Source: Apostichopus japonicus
Lineage: Eukaryota; Echinodermata; Holothuroidea; Aspidochirotida; Stichopodidae
Direction: 5' to 3'
Assembly: GCF_037975245.1 (NCBI RefSeq)
Contig: NC_092568.1
Coordinates: 39,202,631 to 39,266,630 of the forward strand
Length of the DNA stretch: 64,000 bases
Each line of letters starts with the position of its first letter. The stretch's first letter is position 1. This document shows positions 1 through 13,100 of the stretch, piece by piece. The notes under the pieces were generated by a model, which was not told the origin of the DNA, did not search any database, and saw nothing but the letters and a program-made list of their open reading frames with translations. The position numbers and the translations under genes were made by a program.

Positions 1-239
1 TTATCTTTTGAGACATAAGTCAATGTCTTAAAAATATCCCAGTTAACATTTCCAAATGCCAATTAAAGTTTATTTTTGTCAAGGAAAATATTGCATTCTT
101 GCACTGTTTGTCAAGTCCATGGATATTCTTTTGAAGTTTGGATGTGCAATGGTTCATCTATTTACTTGACTGACTGAATCTTGAAATGTTTTATGAAATT
201 AATCTTTAACTCTTCTACAAAATATTTTTCTGTTGACAG

Positions 240-3165
240 AAACAGAACTGCCGTCCACAAACATAACAACTTTCTTGCCAGCAATCCAGGGTCTGACTCT
301 GAGTAAGTCGTAATTATTGTTAAATGGCAAATGCTTGCTCAAGTCTAAATGCTTGCTCAAGTCTAACAGTTGGTTCATGGAAATCATATTAATTTGTTAT
401 AAAAGGGATAAACTTACAGATAAATTACAGGATAAGATTGCTCATGTTTAGGACATGAATTATGAAATATGAAGTACATAAAATAGCAAGGTATAAACCA
501 TTTTGGCAAAGATCAGTGAAAGGTAGAAGAGATTGGTGGAGGGTTGTAGGAGAGGGAGGGTTGGGGGAGGGCTATTAATAGGACAGGTAAGGTAGGAAAT
601 TAGAAATTCCTTAACAAATCAAAACAGTACCATTTAAAATTCCAAGATGTGCTGTTCTGCATTGTTCGTTGAAACAGTGCAAAATTGTATAATTCCAAAA
701 CCTAAAGATCTGCAAATGAGGAAAGATTTACCACTGAAGCGTGTCGTGATGGAGGATTTTCACCAGTTATGCACGGTAGGCTCTCTTTAGGTTGCTGTAT
801 TCTTCAAATTTTAAATTTGTTCATTGTGAATGTTACGAATTCAAGTTAGCAGGATCACCATGTCTTTCATAAGGCAATGATTCATGTCTGTGGCTCACAA
901 GGCTAAAACTGAAGCATGACTTGGATGAACAACCAGAGGAGTGGGCTTGGGAAGATGACAGGAGGCTGTGGGGGTTGTGAAGAGTGAGAGCGGGGAGGGG
1001 GGGGTGTGTTGAGAAGGGGAGAGAAGAGGAGTTGTTATTAACATGTCAATGGGTTTCAGTACACATACATCAGGTCATCTCGTTTACAAAATTCAAGGAG
1101 GCATCAATTTGCAAAAAGATATGTTTTTGAAATTCTTATAACTAGCCTGCAAATTATGTGAGGTAAAATTTACATCATGTTGAATTGCTCCTTTGGTCAG
1201 GCTCCCTACGTCATAGCAATTACAAAGCAGGAACTGCATTACAGGACTCACGAAACTGTTTGCATGTTAAAATGGATTAATAAGTGAAAGAAAAGAACTG
1301 AATAATTTGGCTTGATGTACTTAATCATTTTTCTTTTTCTGTTCTTTTTGAAATAGTGATTTCAGGGATCAAGGCTTGACTAGACCCAAGGTCCTTATCG
1401 TAGTTCCATTCAGACATACTCTTATGCAGGTTGTCAACATTATCATTGACCTGTTGTTACCAAAGGACGGTCAACATGTCAGTCATCGGAAACGATTCAA
1501 CCAGGAGTTTGGTGACAAGTACTCTGGGAAAATCCACCCTAAAAAACCAGGTATGATTCAGTTCGCAACTTTAATTTTCTGGTTTGTTTTCCTTTCTCTC
1601 AAAGCAGCATGTAGACTTTTTCATCTTCTCATCTGAAATTTCTGCTTGTGCCGGTCCACTCTCTATCGTTATAAAACTGACACAAATACAAATCCTTAAA
1701 GGCATTGAAGACTCGCCCAAAATCGTGTGCCGCCCTTTCAAAAAAGTTAACTTTCAGTTGCTTGCAAGTGAAGTTTTCTTCATGTCGCTACAAAATGAAA
1801 ACAGTAATGAAACATGATACCTTGTTATCTTTTATCTGGACCTGAGATCAGGGAGTTCCATAACAACTCCCTGCTGAGATGTCCATCGCTGCTATGTACA
1901 CTCTGTTGTGGGTATTGACCATAGCTGCATGTATTTACTGTACACTACTGTCTAATTACCGACGGCAGCAAGCTGTGTGTATTTTCTGGGATCATTGGTG
2001 GTGTCTAACACTTTTGTTACACCTCATTCGAAACTAGGTCAGATTACCGGAATCAGACGTTTCTTTGTGCGTGAGTCTTCACTCCCTTTAAGCATAACGC
2101 ATTGGATTGCAAGAATAAGCCCTTCTAAGGACAATTCTGTTAGCTGTCTTCATAACAATTCTCTTTCTTGCTTTTCAGAGGATTGGCAGAAAACCTTTGC
2201 TGGAAACATTGATGATCATTTCAAAATTGGTTTGGCCTTTTCCAAGAAGAGTTTGAGACTCTACACTCCCTTTTACCAGTCAGATATTATCATTGCATCC
2301 CCTCTAGGATTGAGGACCATTATTGGGTCAAAGGGGTGAGTAAATTGTTTAATAAAATTAAAAACGGCATAGCTTGATAGGAATAGTTGCCCCTCTTTAC
2401 ATCTGAACCAAGTTAGAAGTTGCTAATGGTCCTCATTATTTATTGTAATTATGAAATAGAAAAATACAGAAGTAATTTTGGTGTAAGCCGTCATCTTTAG
2501 AAAGATGAGACAACCTATTCGTGAGGTTAGCTATTCTAAATTTCATTATTTCAATTCATTATTGTAGTTCATTTTGCAACACAATTTTTCAAGTCAGCAA
2601 TTGGCTACATTTTGGGTCAGTAGCTTGTATTCAATGGCTCACCTTGGTAGGACAGCTTAAATTTCATTATAGAATCCATCCATGATTGATACTAAAACAC
2701 TGTACCATAATGTGGAAGCATTGCATGAGTACAGGATAAGTATTCAACATTATGAACTATGCTGTAGCATGTTGACATTAGTGATTTCTGGCTCATCTGG
2801 CAAGGAAAGTATTTTCGTCATTTCTTATAGAACTCATGGTTCCTGGAGTTCTAACAGTATATTAACTTAGGAGACATGTAACAATGGTGGTATGAAAATC
2901 TCTCTCCCTTTCCCCATGCAGAGACAAACATCAGGAGTTTGATTTTTTGTCTTCAATTGAAATCTTGGTCATGGAACAGATGGATGTATTCTTAATGCAG
3001 AACTGGGAGCATGTACTGGTGAGTAAAACGTTTTTGTAAAACATTTTTGTGTGCTATAAAATATTCGGCCTGTTGAGGAGCATAGTACATGAATATATAA
3101 TATGTTATTTGCTCTACATCTTCGTATTGAGCACTCTTGCAGCAGGAAGTGAACAAGTGAGTCTT

Positions 3166-3261
<96 letters not shown>

Positions 3262-6200
3262 AAATCACTACAATTTCAATTATATATATATATTAAAAAG
3301 GAAACATTAAAACAGTGGCTTAGCTGATCTGAATTGGTATCAACATATTTTTCTTTGCTTGCATACATAGCTGCTGACAACAAGTTGTTGTTTCCCACAA
3401 TGCATCTATGAGCTCTTATTTCCTGGCTAGGTAATCACTTGAGATAAATTAAACCACAAAAACACCTTTGGCAATGATTATACTCATCAGAGAGGTACTG
3501 CTTCAACCAATACTCATAAACAGGGTCGTCCTGACCACTTTTACTGTTTGAAGTAGGCTTCTTTGAACATTTGATCATAATGGCTATACATTTTATAATC
3601 TCTTTTACATCTTATGTTTTCAGCATTTATTGGACTATATGCATCTTCAGCCTAAAGACTCTCATGGTGTGGATTTTTCTCGTGTCAAGATGTGGGCGTT
3701 GAATGGATGGTATGACGTCATTTCACAGCAAACTTCATAAATATAATCAGTGCTTAGAGATTCCTTCTTTAAATATCATTGATTTTTAGTTAGTCATGTT
3801 CTTCTGTATGTTTAATGCTCATAGCAAAGGTTTTTAATGTGAGCCTGCTGACTTGAACAACAGCTCTTCTTGGCCGGTGCTGGTTATTGCCATGAGCATT
3901 CATGCCCGCAACCCTCAATCCTAACAAAGTCCAAAAGAGTGGGTTTGGTCTAACTCTAGCAAGCTCTACAAAAGACACCTATTGTCCTATTTACATGCCC
4001 CCCCCTCGCCTCCCCCCCTCTCTCCATTTATTTCATCTTTGCACTTATCAAGGCTTTCACTGTAAGGTCCTATCGTTGAACAAGAGTTCTCTGATGGAGT
4101 TATCTCTGCACTGAAAATACAAACTTTAGGTATTGAAAGTGAGTGGCCTTTAGTTTTAGTAGTTAATGAAGATTTGTTATCCTACATCAGTTTGATATCA
4201 TTCTAATCAGTAAGCCTCTCTCTTTTCTTACAGGACTAAATTCTATCGCCAGAGTTTACTATTCTCCCAACTGTCTTGCCCAGAGATCAAGGCTGTGATG
4301 AACAAGTACTGTAGAAATATCCTTTTAATTTGTTTAGACTTTTACATCATGTTTGTATGAACAATGGTCTCAGTAACTTCCATCCTTAAAGAGCTACAGT
4401 ATTTTTCACATCTATTCACGAAACTGTCCAATTTTTTCCTTAAACTTTGCCCTCACATTTCTCAGGGCAGTTATCCGTTTCTAACCCAACAGTTGATGGT
4501 AGTATTTGCCAAGTGGCCACTGAGCTTCAACAGGTTTGTTTATTTTTCTGACTTTTAATTCAACATCTTTGAACACTTGTACAATCACTTGTGACATAAT
4601 CTATAAGCTGGCTATAGGCCTTTGAGTATATCTTATCAGGGCAGTAGCAAGAAGATATAAACAAGGTAACCATGGCAGCAAGAAGATATAAATAAGGTAA
4701 CCATGGCAACAAGAATATAGAAATAAGGTAACCATGGGTATTCCTCCCAGCTGATTGTGCACATTGGATAGATTCTTGTTGAGATGAACACTTTGTAACC
4801 TTTTGACTAACAAGATCAGTTATTAGTTACCATGCTGAACTGAATAATGAAAAGTTTTGTTTGATAGGGGGAAAAAGCAACTGTTGTCTTAACTTGTGAA
4901 ATGAGATTCTTTTGAAGGAAATTTTCCCAGACAGCAAAGAAGAATCTCATATTGTTTGAGTCATTTCATGGTTAAAAGTTATGTTGGGGTCTGTCATTTT
5001 CCTGATGTGTGATGTCAGAGTGCCATTAGGAGACGACATTAATTAGTTTCTCTTTGTTTTGTATGTTCAAAGTAAAGAGTAAAACCATGCCAGGATTAGG
5101 TCGTTCAATAAAATTTCATCCCTTCTAAATCATCACTGCTACATATACCGAATAAACAACGCAGAAAGAAAAAGAAAAAAATCAATATACTAGTATAGTG
5201 GTATAATTTTTAGACTTGTTCAAGTCTTTGGGGTAGAATATGAAGGAACATTTGAAACATTTGGTATTTCTGCAATGGAATAAAATTCTTCTTAATCTTA
5301 GCTGTTTGTAGAGGTTGTTTATTGTCAGCACCCCTTTCTCTTAGGTCAATAAATGATAGTTGAGTTTGCTTCCCTCTAAATATAAGCAAATGCTTAGAAC
5401 AAATATTAATTAAGACGTGGAGAGGTCAGATCAATGCGAGATCGAATCTGAATATTCGATAAAATGAGCTCGCTGAGAATTGTAAAGTGAACGTACTAAT
5501 GTCTTCTCCTCTTGTCATCTTCTCATTGGTGAGATGAGACAAACTTGATTTCTTGTTTTAATCTGAATTTTCTAGAGCTTACCTACCTTGAATTTCAATA
5601 AAAAATGCTGTTAATAATGTAACTACATCTTTCAACAGGTTTTTCAGAGGATAAAAGTTGACAGCTTTATCAATGACCCAGATGAAAGGTTTAAGCATTT
5701 CACGACAAAGGTAGTATTTTATCAACTTTAACTATTTTTAATATTTGACAGTGTATGTATCTTCATGTAATAGTGGTATGAAGACTTAGTTTATGTTACT
5801 ACAAACAAGGATTAAAGTAGTAAATAGCTAGTGATTGACTAAAGCGGTTATTAAGAATTTGATCAGTATCTGTGATACACAGTGTCACCATATAAACATT
5901 GCCACTCCTGCAGAAGGTGATATATACCTAACAGCAATATGACCAACGTACAAATAAAGCATCAAAATATCAAAGAATTACAAAGCTCAGTTAGTGGACA
6001 AAAGAAATGTAAGAGGAAGGAAATACTGAGATTTAAGTCTTGTCTGACCAAAATAGTCATATGTAAGAAGTTGATGTACTCAGGATTCATGTCAACATAT
6101 GTTTATATTCATCAGGTGAACAATAACATGTGTATCTGTTATTATAGTTGATAATGGGGGAGATTATGATGCCATAGGTTAGGTTTCCTAACAAGTGATT

Positions 6201-8091
6201 GTGCTATTTCTGTAAGAAATTAAAATATTCTATTTTTAAATGAGGTTATGTTTGATAATAAATAATAAAAAAAATGTATGTGGTATTTGTCCTATTTTAA
6301 TTCATAACATGTCCTATGTTAATTCAAACCATATCCTAATTTAATTCAACCATGTCCTATGTTAATTCAAACCATGTCCTATGTTAATTCATACCATGTC
6401 CTATGATAATTCAATCATGTCCTATGTTAATTCATACCATGTCTTATGTTAATTCAAAACATGTCTTATGTTAATTCATACCATGGCCTTTTTTTAATTC
6501 AAACCATGTCCTATGTTAATTCAAATATGAACTTTGTTTTCCTTTCAGATTCTACCTCCGTACAAAGATTCTCTCCTGAAGGGAACAATGATCTTCATTC
6601 CGTCCTATTTTGACTATGTCAGAGTCAGGAATTACTTCAGGAAGGAAGGACTCAACTTTTGTCAGATCTGCGAGTATGTTGTTGTTTTATTCTGCCTTTT
6701 TGTGATAGTTGTGTGTAGATTACATTATAAACAAGGCATTTTCTCTTCAAAATGTAGCAGAAATGTGCTGTTCTAGCACTTTTACATTCAGAATTTTTAC
6801 AGGTGTATGACTTGATGAACCTACAGCGAATAAAAGTATATTTTATTGTATGGAATAAATTTGAATACAGTTTCAAATAATATTTATAGACAGGTATTAA
6901 AATTGCAGCGATCCAACTAATAGCTTCCTGTCTGCACTTTAGTGCAAAAAGGAAAATATCTACAGGAAACCTGTCAAATGTTCTTACATAATATTTAAAA
7001 AAAGTTTATATAAAATATATAAAAATATATAATATATAAATATATATAAAAATATATAAAAATGTATAAAAATATATAAATATAAAAATATATTTATATA
7101 AAAAAATATCTGATTTTGAATTTTTTTTTCTTTCTTGCCTCATTTAAGATATTCTAATCCATCGGAAATATCCAGAGTGAAGCAGTACTTGATTAAGGGT
7201 TCTAGACACTTCCTGTTGTACACAGAGAGGTACCATTTCTTTCAGAGGTAAGGGGACTGATACGTAATCATTTCAATTTGAAAAATATAATGAAAATTTT
7301 GTTTCTCCTTGGTTTATTGCTTCTTTGAGATGCTCTTTCAACTCATGGTGATAATTTGATTTGCTGATGCATTGCTTCTTGAAATCATGTACTTGTATAA
7401 ATTCTAATACATGTTATTAGCAGATGCTTCTACCCTAGCATTCTGTGCAAATCAGAATTGAAGTTGTTATTGTTTGTTTTCATCAGTTGCTCAGGATATG
7501 AAGTTCAATCTGCTACTTTTATGTAGTTCTATACAGATTTGTACTGTAAGAAAATCAAATGGCGAGTTTGGGTTTGTGTCTTAGAGTTTTCCCGGTTGGC
7601 TTCTTTGGATGTAGTTTAAATAAATATTCTCTTTTATTGAACCATTGCTATAGTTTAGTAGGTGGTGGCATTTAAAGGGGTGGCTTTAGAGGCATTGAAA
7701 CATAAAGGTTGTTGTTGTGAGCCCTCGTCAGCAAAACTTAAGTGATTAGCAGATAACCATTGCCTCATACTCATGTCTTTGTAAGATCATCTTAAAATCA
7801 CTAGTACTATTTATATTTTATTCATTTTTCTCCTCAATTTTCTCTGTAAGAATCATGTTGAGAGGTATTCACCATGTCATCTTCTACCAGCCTCCGATAT
7901 ACTCTCACTTCTACAGTGAACTCTGTAATATGATCCAGAGTACAGACGCGGCCAGCGATGCGACTTGTCGTGTTTTGTACTCCAAATACGACAGTCAGAG
8001 AATCGCAGGGATAGTCGGTTCTAAGAGAGGTGCGCAGATGATCAGCTCTGTTAAGGATCTACATATGTTAGAATCAGGGGAAGAGACTTGA
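240..8091 (+). CDS. UTP25: UTP25 (DIEXF/DEF) orthologue, 3' part of gene, 11 exons
   Basis: UTP25 is a nucleolar component of the small-subunit processome, needed for 18S rRNA maturation; its C-terminal region resembles DEAD-box helicase folds. Exons seen: 240-302, 1357-1550, 2179-2335, 2922-3018, 3624-3709, 4234-4316, 4457-4533, 5639-5710, 6549-6673, 7149-7247, 7851-8091 (stop TGA). Phases agree at every junction and give 430 residues of one frame, against about 750 aa for the human protein, so the N-terminal half lies upstream of the window. Recognisable blocks are [80 protein letters not shown] and [16 protein letters not shown], all collinear with vertebrate UTP25. All introns are GT-AG except 4317-4456, which looks AT-AC. 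Identification is by remembered family sequence, not by search. Confidence 0.95.
1696..2091. mobile_element. TTAA-flanked MITE, copy 1 (UTP25 intron)
   Basis: About 396 bp bounded by TTAA on both sides. The ends are imperfect inverted repeats: TTAAAGGCATTGAAGACTCG on the left, and on the right the reverse complement of TTAAAGGGAGTGAAGACTCA. Near-copies lie at 8959-9327 and 32129-32496. It has no coding capacity. The TTAA duplication suggests mobilisation by a TTAA-specific transposase, piggyBac type or similar; that class is an inference. Confidence 0.8.
3171..3259. repeat. (TA)n microsatellite
   Basis: An uninterrupted run of about 44 TA units in the UTP25 intron between exons 2922-3018 and 3624-3709, followed by a shorter TA tract near 3282-3292. 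Long TA runs of this kind tend to be length-polymorphic and are error-prone in assemblies. Confidence 0.95.
4317..4456 (+). other. UTP25: Putative U12-type AT-AC intron in UTP25
   Basis: No GT donor keeps the protein collinear after the NKYC block. The sequence at 4317 is ATATCCTTTT, the textbook minor-spliceosome AT-AC donor. A near-perfect U12 branch site (TTCCTTAAA, consensus TTCCTTAAC) lies at 4436-4444, with the branch A about 13 nt before the AC at 4455-4456. Joining 4316 to 4457 gives [15 protein letters not shown], which aligns without gaps to the vertebrate protein. An in-frame AG at 4464-4465 would remove three codons. The branch spacing and length match favour AC. The intron is only 140 bp, the shortest of this gene. 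Confidence 0.85.
4639..4736. repeat. Three-copy ~31-bp tandem repeat
   Basis: Three consecutive units built on GGCAGCAAGAAGATATAAAT followed by AAGGTAACCAT, in the UTP25 intron after exon 4457-4533. The first unit is slightly longer. No function is visible. Confidence 0.75.
6290..6525. repeat. Minisatellite, ~22-bp unit (CATGTCCTATGTTAATTCAA)
   Basis: About ten diverged units of a CATGTCCTATGTTAATTCAA-type motif in the UTP25 intron. The array ends about 25 bp before the acceptor of the exon that starts at 6549, so it directly borders the polypyrimidine/branch region. The stretch just 5' (5939-6290) shows no gene signal. Confidence 0.85.
6985..7110. repeat. Low-complexity AT tract (TATAAAAATATA)
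   Basis: An imperfect TATAAAAATATA run in the UTP25 intron, ending about 40 bp before the exon at 7149. Simple sequence only. Confidence 0.85.
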
Positions 8092-8116
8092 CCTGGCAGA
8101 CGTAAAATATTTCATG

Positions 8117-8291
8117 TGGATGAGGCTAGTGATGTGACTTGTCATGTAATGTACTCCAAATACGACAGTCAGAGAATCGCAGGGATAGTCGGTTCCAAGA
8201 GAGGTGCGCACATGATCAGCTCTCTTATTTATGTGCATATGCATGCTTAAGAGTATCAGGAGAAGAGAGATAATCCAGCAGAGGTGAAAGA
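8117..8291 (+). pseudogene. Partial tandem duplicate of the last UTP25 coding segment
   Basis: This stretch repeats about 165 bp of the terminal exon (about 7944-8108) just after the stop. A block of over 40 bases (from TACTCCAAATACGACAGTCA onward) is identical. It encodes the same peptide series ([17 protein letters not shown] and onward), with changes at both silent and replacement sites. The copy lies in the same frame as the real CDS: TGA at 8089-8091 is followed by an open run to TAA at 8248-8250. I read it as a recent local duplication inside the 3'UTR; readthrough is possible but unsupported. Confidence 0.8.
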
Positions 8292-8436
8292 TGCTAGTTT
8301 CTGCTCTCTGTGAGACAGTTGCAGTATTTCCATTCCATTCCTGGTGGGAGCCTCTGACCCATGGTTGCATCTGGTGTGTTGAACTGTTTGTGACTGAAAG
8401 ATCAAAAAGACTATTTTGAAACAAGTCTGTCTGATA

Positions 8437-8662
8437 CAACACTGGTGCCTTCCAATCATAAAGTCCCCTGTTCGAGTCACTCCAAGATTAATGTATGTTG
8501 TCCAGTAATACAGAGTAGTTGACAATTGACATTTCATAATCATGGACGTTAAATGTGAATGTAAGAGACTAACTTCCGTCAGCTTGCGCCTTTGATAAGC
8601 CAATGAGGCTTCTTCGCATGTTCCTGCTTGCAGGCGGATCTAAAATACATACATGCATTGAA
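8437..8662 (+). mobile_element. tRNA-derived SINE, 5'-decayed copy
   Basis: It shares a body of about 225 bp with the inverted copy at 25450-25690: CACTCCAAGATTAATGTATG, then a segment on TAATCATGGACGTTAAAT, then GATAAGCCAATGA, ending in GATCTAAAATACATACATGC. A B-box-like GTTCGAGTC occurs near 8473. The A-box part is poorly preserved here. It lies downstream of UTP25. Confidence 0.7.
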
Positions 8663-8958
8663 GTGGCTATACGATTACTTTTTCCATATTGATGTCTGGT
8701 GAATTATAGCTCACATGAAACAGCATAAGCTAGGTGTACTTACTCCAAGTGCATGATGGGGGATTGATATCTGGGCTCCATTATTGTCATGTGATCAGTA
8801 TGTTATTTAAACTCTTTATTCTCATTGCTGTCAGAATGAGGATGTAGTGCTTAGGCATCTATGTATAACATTCTGTTACACACTGAAAAGAACATTGAAG
8901 GATGATTATGACTTCATTCTGGACGCCAAGTTTCAATTAATTTACTAAATTTATTTTA

Positions 8959-9327
8959 TTAAAGGCATTGAAGACTCCCCCAAACCGCATGCGGCCATCC
9001 GAAAAAGTTAACTTTCTGTTGCTTGCAAGTATCGTTTTGTTAGTGTCGCTACAAAATGCAGACAGTAATGAAACATGATACCTTGTTATCTTTAGCTGGA
9101 CCTGAGATGTCCATCGCTGTATCGTTTATTTACTGTGCTGTGGGTAGTGACTGCAGCTGTGTGTACTGACTGTACACTATAGTGTCTAATTACCGACGGT
9201 AGCAAGCTGTGTGTGTATTTTCTGGGATCGATGATGGTGTCTAACTCTTCTGTTACACCTCATTCCAAACTAGGTCAAATTACCAACATTAGACATTTCT
9301 TTTTGCGCAAGTCTTCACACCCTTTAA
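8959..9327. mobile_element. TTAA-flanked MITE, copy 2
   Basis: About 369 bp, collinear with copies 1 and 3. It starts TTAAAGGCATTGAAGACTCC and ends GTCTTCACACCCTTTAA. It is flanked by TTAA and lies in the region downstream of UTP25. Confidence 0.8.
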
Positions 9328-9776
9328 TTTAAAACTCAATTGACATATTCTATGATAAATCCTATTGTTAATGTCTTCTCATACACAGCTTCCTTACCAA
9401 GTTAACCTCAGTATGAACTTTCCTTCACATCAGCTGATGTGTCTTGTGTCAAAACCAATAGATAAAGTAGAAAGGTAAATTTTACATCAGCAGCCCTTAG
9501 ACCAATTCCTTCATAATAGCTGTAGGGTGTTATTCTTCTCTCTTCCTTGGACCTATCTGCAAGGAAAGTGTGACTATCAATCGTTTCATGAAGGTTCTTT
9601 TGGGTTCTGGAAAGGATTATTGTTTTGTTTTGAGTAACATAGAAAGCAGGTGGGCCTGCACAGTGTTGAGTATTATATTGTGCAATGTAAGTTTTGACAA
9701 ATACATAGGAATTTTAAGGGACCACTTCATATTAAAAGAAGTGAAGTTATTGAGACTATTTCAGTACTTTTCAAAG

Positions 9777-10137
9777 GTAGTAACACAGCTGTACTATGTA
9801 CATGTTGTCTATAGAGAAAGGTTGAGGTTAACACTGTGGGGTTTACTTGTGGGATACACTGAAGCCTTGCTGTGGTGATGACTAACCACTAACCATGGTG
9901 AAAGGAATGAGGGAGGGGATAATTACAAGGACAAACTACACTTTGTAGGCTGTTGACTACTTGTCAAAGGTAGTAACATAGTTTTACTATATACATGTTG
10001 CATATAGAGGAAGATTGAGGCTTACACTGTGGGGTGTACTTGGGGGATACACTTAAGCCTTGCTGTGGTGATGACTAACCACTAACCATGGTGAAAGGAA
10101 TGAGGGAGGGGATAATTACAAGGAAATAGCAAACAAA
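9777..10137. repeat. Direct duplication of ~170 bp
   Basis: Two copies, about 9777-9946 and 9968-10137. Both read GTAGTAACA, then TACATGTTG, then ACACTGTGGGG, then GATGACTAACCACTAACCAT, then GAAAGGAATGAGGGAGGGGA. The second half is nearly identical between copies and the first half is more diverged. No coding signal. Confidence 0.85.
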
Positions 10138-13100
10138 CTACTCTTTGTACAAGGATACATGAGGTTAATCAGCTGTATCATAAGAGGAGAATAATGAAGA
10201 GTTAAAGGTTAGACAACAAGGCCTTTAATACCAGAGCTAGTCCTCCGTTTTGTCTAAAATCTACTTTTTGGTCAAATGTGCAGATGAAATATGTTTCAGG
10301 TCATTCTGTGCTGTTTTGTTATTTAACATTAATGAAGAGAATAAGAAGGTAAATACATCAACAAGATGAAATAATGCAATGCAATGTGATTGAAATGAGT
10401 TTATTCTTGTTCAGTTGTTATGGTCCAAATTCTTTGTTACCCTCACAAGTATTTTAGGAACAGTCTACAGTTACAAAAGTTACCCACAGGGTTATAATAA
10501 ACATTAACAATATTAAAATTTCAACCATCAAAGTAAATCATTTTGAGCTATCTTTCAATATTAATATCAAAATAGTTTATTTTCAGAGAACACTTACATA
10601 TGGCATGATACTACAAGTGAATACTTTGGTATTACCCAATCACTTAAATCCAATTATCCAAAGCTATTATCTGTCATCATATGAGTAAAAATAAACATCA
10701 ATAACAGGTTTTGTGCATTCAGATTGACTCACCCAGTATATACTTTATCAACAATTACTATAAAAAGACAAGTCAGAATATATGAAAATGCATAGACAAA
10801 TGAAGACAGAATTTACTCCTTGTCCAATTAAAATGGACAAAATGTTTTGAAAAGAGAGTAGGCCTCGATCCAACTAGTGAAATAGTAACAACATGTAAGT
10901 ATAACTCACATCAAACTGTCATTGTCCTTTGTGGCCGCCATATTGGAAATCACAGTGAATATTAGAGAATTCAATCCTTCCACATAATCATTTACAGCAG
11001 AATATAGAAACAGCAAACAGACTGAGAACAAAACGGTTTGTATCAGTAACGAAAAAACAAATGGCAGAAATGCTCAGCAGGAGTATCACAATAATGCCCA
11101 AGAGAGAGAGAGATATATGTAAATACTGTGACATTTGATTACTGTGTATAACCAGCATTCCACATACAAATCCTTACCCAGACATCTCCTTTCAACCTTC
11201 ATTGCTCTGACATGAGGTGCCAGCTGAATTATAAATCTTACACATCCCTTCAATGAGTGCAGCATATACTCAATTAAAGCCAACAGATTCCCCACCCTCA
11301 CCCTTCAGCTCATCCACATATCCTATCCACCTTCATGACAACCAGTACAACATGCACAGGAATTAAAATTTAAAAAGAAATACAACCTGTATCATTGAAA
11401 ATTTGAAAATGAAAGAGAAATGACAAAAATCAAATCAAAATGAAGCAATAAAGAAAACAAAAACCTGCCATGTCAACATCTTTGGTATAAAATGATAATA
11501 GTAAACATGTATATAGTCTATGCACACGTACTTGGAGAAATCTGAAGCACTGGTTTCGGCAACAATTCCACTAATCATATGAGGATATGTATGATTAATA
11601 CAAATTAAATTAAAGTTCTCTCAAATATGGTAAACATTAAAAAAAAAAAACACCCACTGTACTTTGCTAGGTACTGGCCCTTCGATGTTGAAGATGAAAA
11701 GTAAATATCAATAATACAAAACTATTTTTCATGTAAAAGATTGATAAATAAGCCAATATGGCTACCAAAGGGATAGTATAGTGACACACCAGCTGCTATG
11801 TAGGCTAACATCACCAAAAAATATTCAAACCATTGTAACACAGCTTTAAGCATGTCTTTGAAATTTTCTTAATATCTTTGAAATTTATAACCTTATGATT
11901 ATATTTCTTTTTCACACGCTGCATGCTGACAAATTCATTGATATTTTTCATTAAATTTACGTTTTCGTCTTGGTGACTATTCATAGTGCTTCCTGATGAC
12001 ACATAGTTAGCCAGGGCAGCCTACTGAATTAAGGTAGCATCAAGTAAGATTCTTCTTACATGTCACTTTACCATTCCTTTACACAAGATTTATCGAGAGC
12101 TGATTATTTTCCATTACTATCACAACAAATGGATACCCACAATGCTTTTGTCAGAATCTCGACTGACCACAATGCCATGCAAATCATTAGGCATTTCCAT
12201 GGTAACAAATCTCATATTAGGTTGCCAGGATCAGTAATGGTCAATAAAAATCTGTTGTTTGAGTAATGGATTGATTTATAAATTTATTATTTATTTCATC
12301 ACACTTAATTAACCAAACTCAGACACTGCCATTTATCTTTAATACTGATACAATCTGATGATTTAAGCTGTCTCACAATGAGTTGAAATCAAAGATATAG
12401 TTACAGCAGCATTACTGTATTCATACTCAGACTACAGAAATCCTAAACATTAAGTTGTGTTTCTGGCCTGCCAAACTATAAGGCCGAAAATGGTGAAATA
12501 TTTTGCACCTAAAGTAGGCTAATGTTAGTTGACTATGTAGCTAATGTATTGGCCTGCTAGGCTGCATGAAGTGTTACTATAAATAATGACATTATTAGGT
12601 GATGTTTAAGAACAACACATGCTGGTGTATTTGTTTAAACAATCAGGATTAGTAAACAAGATTAACTGGAGATAAATGAAGACGGGAATGATAAAACAAA
12701 AAACACACCAAAAAAAAAACTGAAAAATGAGTGACAATATGGACATAACAAAACTTAAAAAGGTTAATATTACATGGACACACATATTATCCATATCAAA
12801 ACCGAAATAAAGCTAAGATTACACACCTGTTCCCACATTCATTGCATACATTACTATCAACATATGAAGACACATGTTATTAATTTATCAATTATTTAAC
12901 AATACATAAAGACCGTCAAAAAAAAAAGAAATCCCTTTTCATACACAACGACGGAATGCATACATGATTTACTCAACCAATCCTGGAGAGCAATTTGACA
13001 GCTCTCACATTTGTAGCATGATATTGTCAAGCTTGTCCATATTACTGTTCATTAATTCTATAATTGGGTTATGTTGAATCTTAAAGGGGGTCAATGCTGT

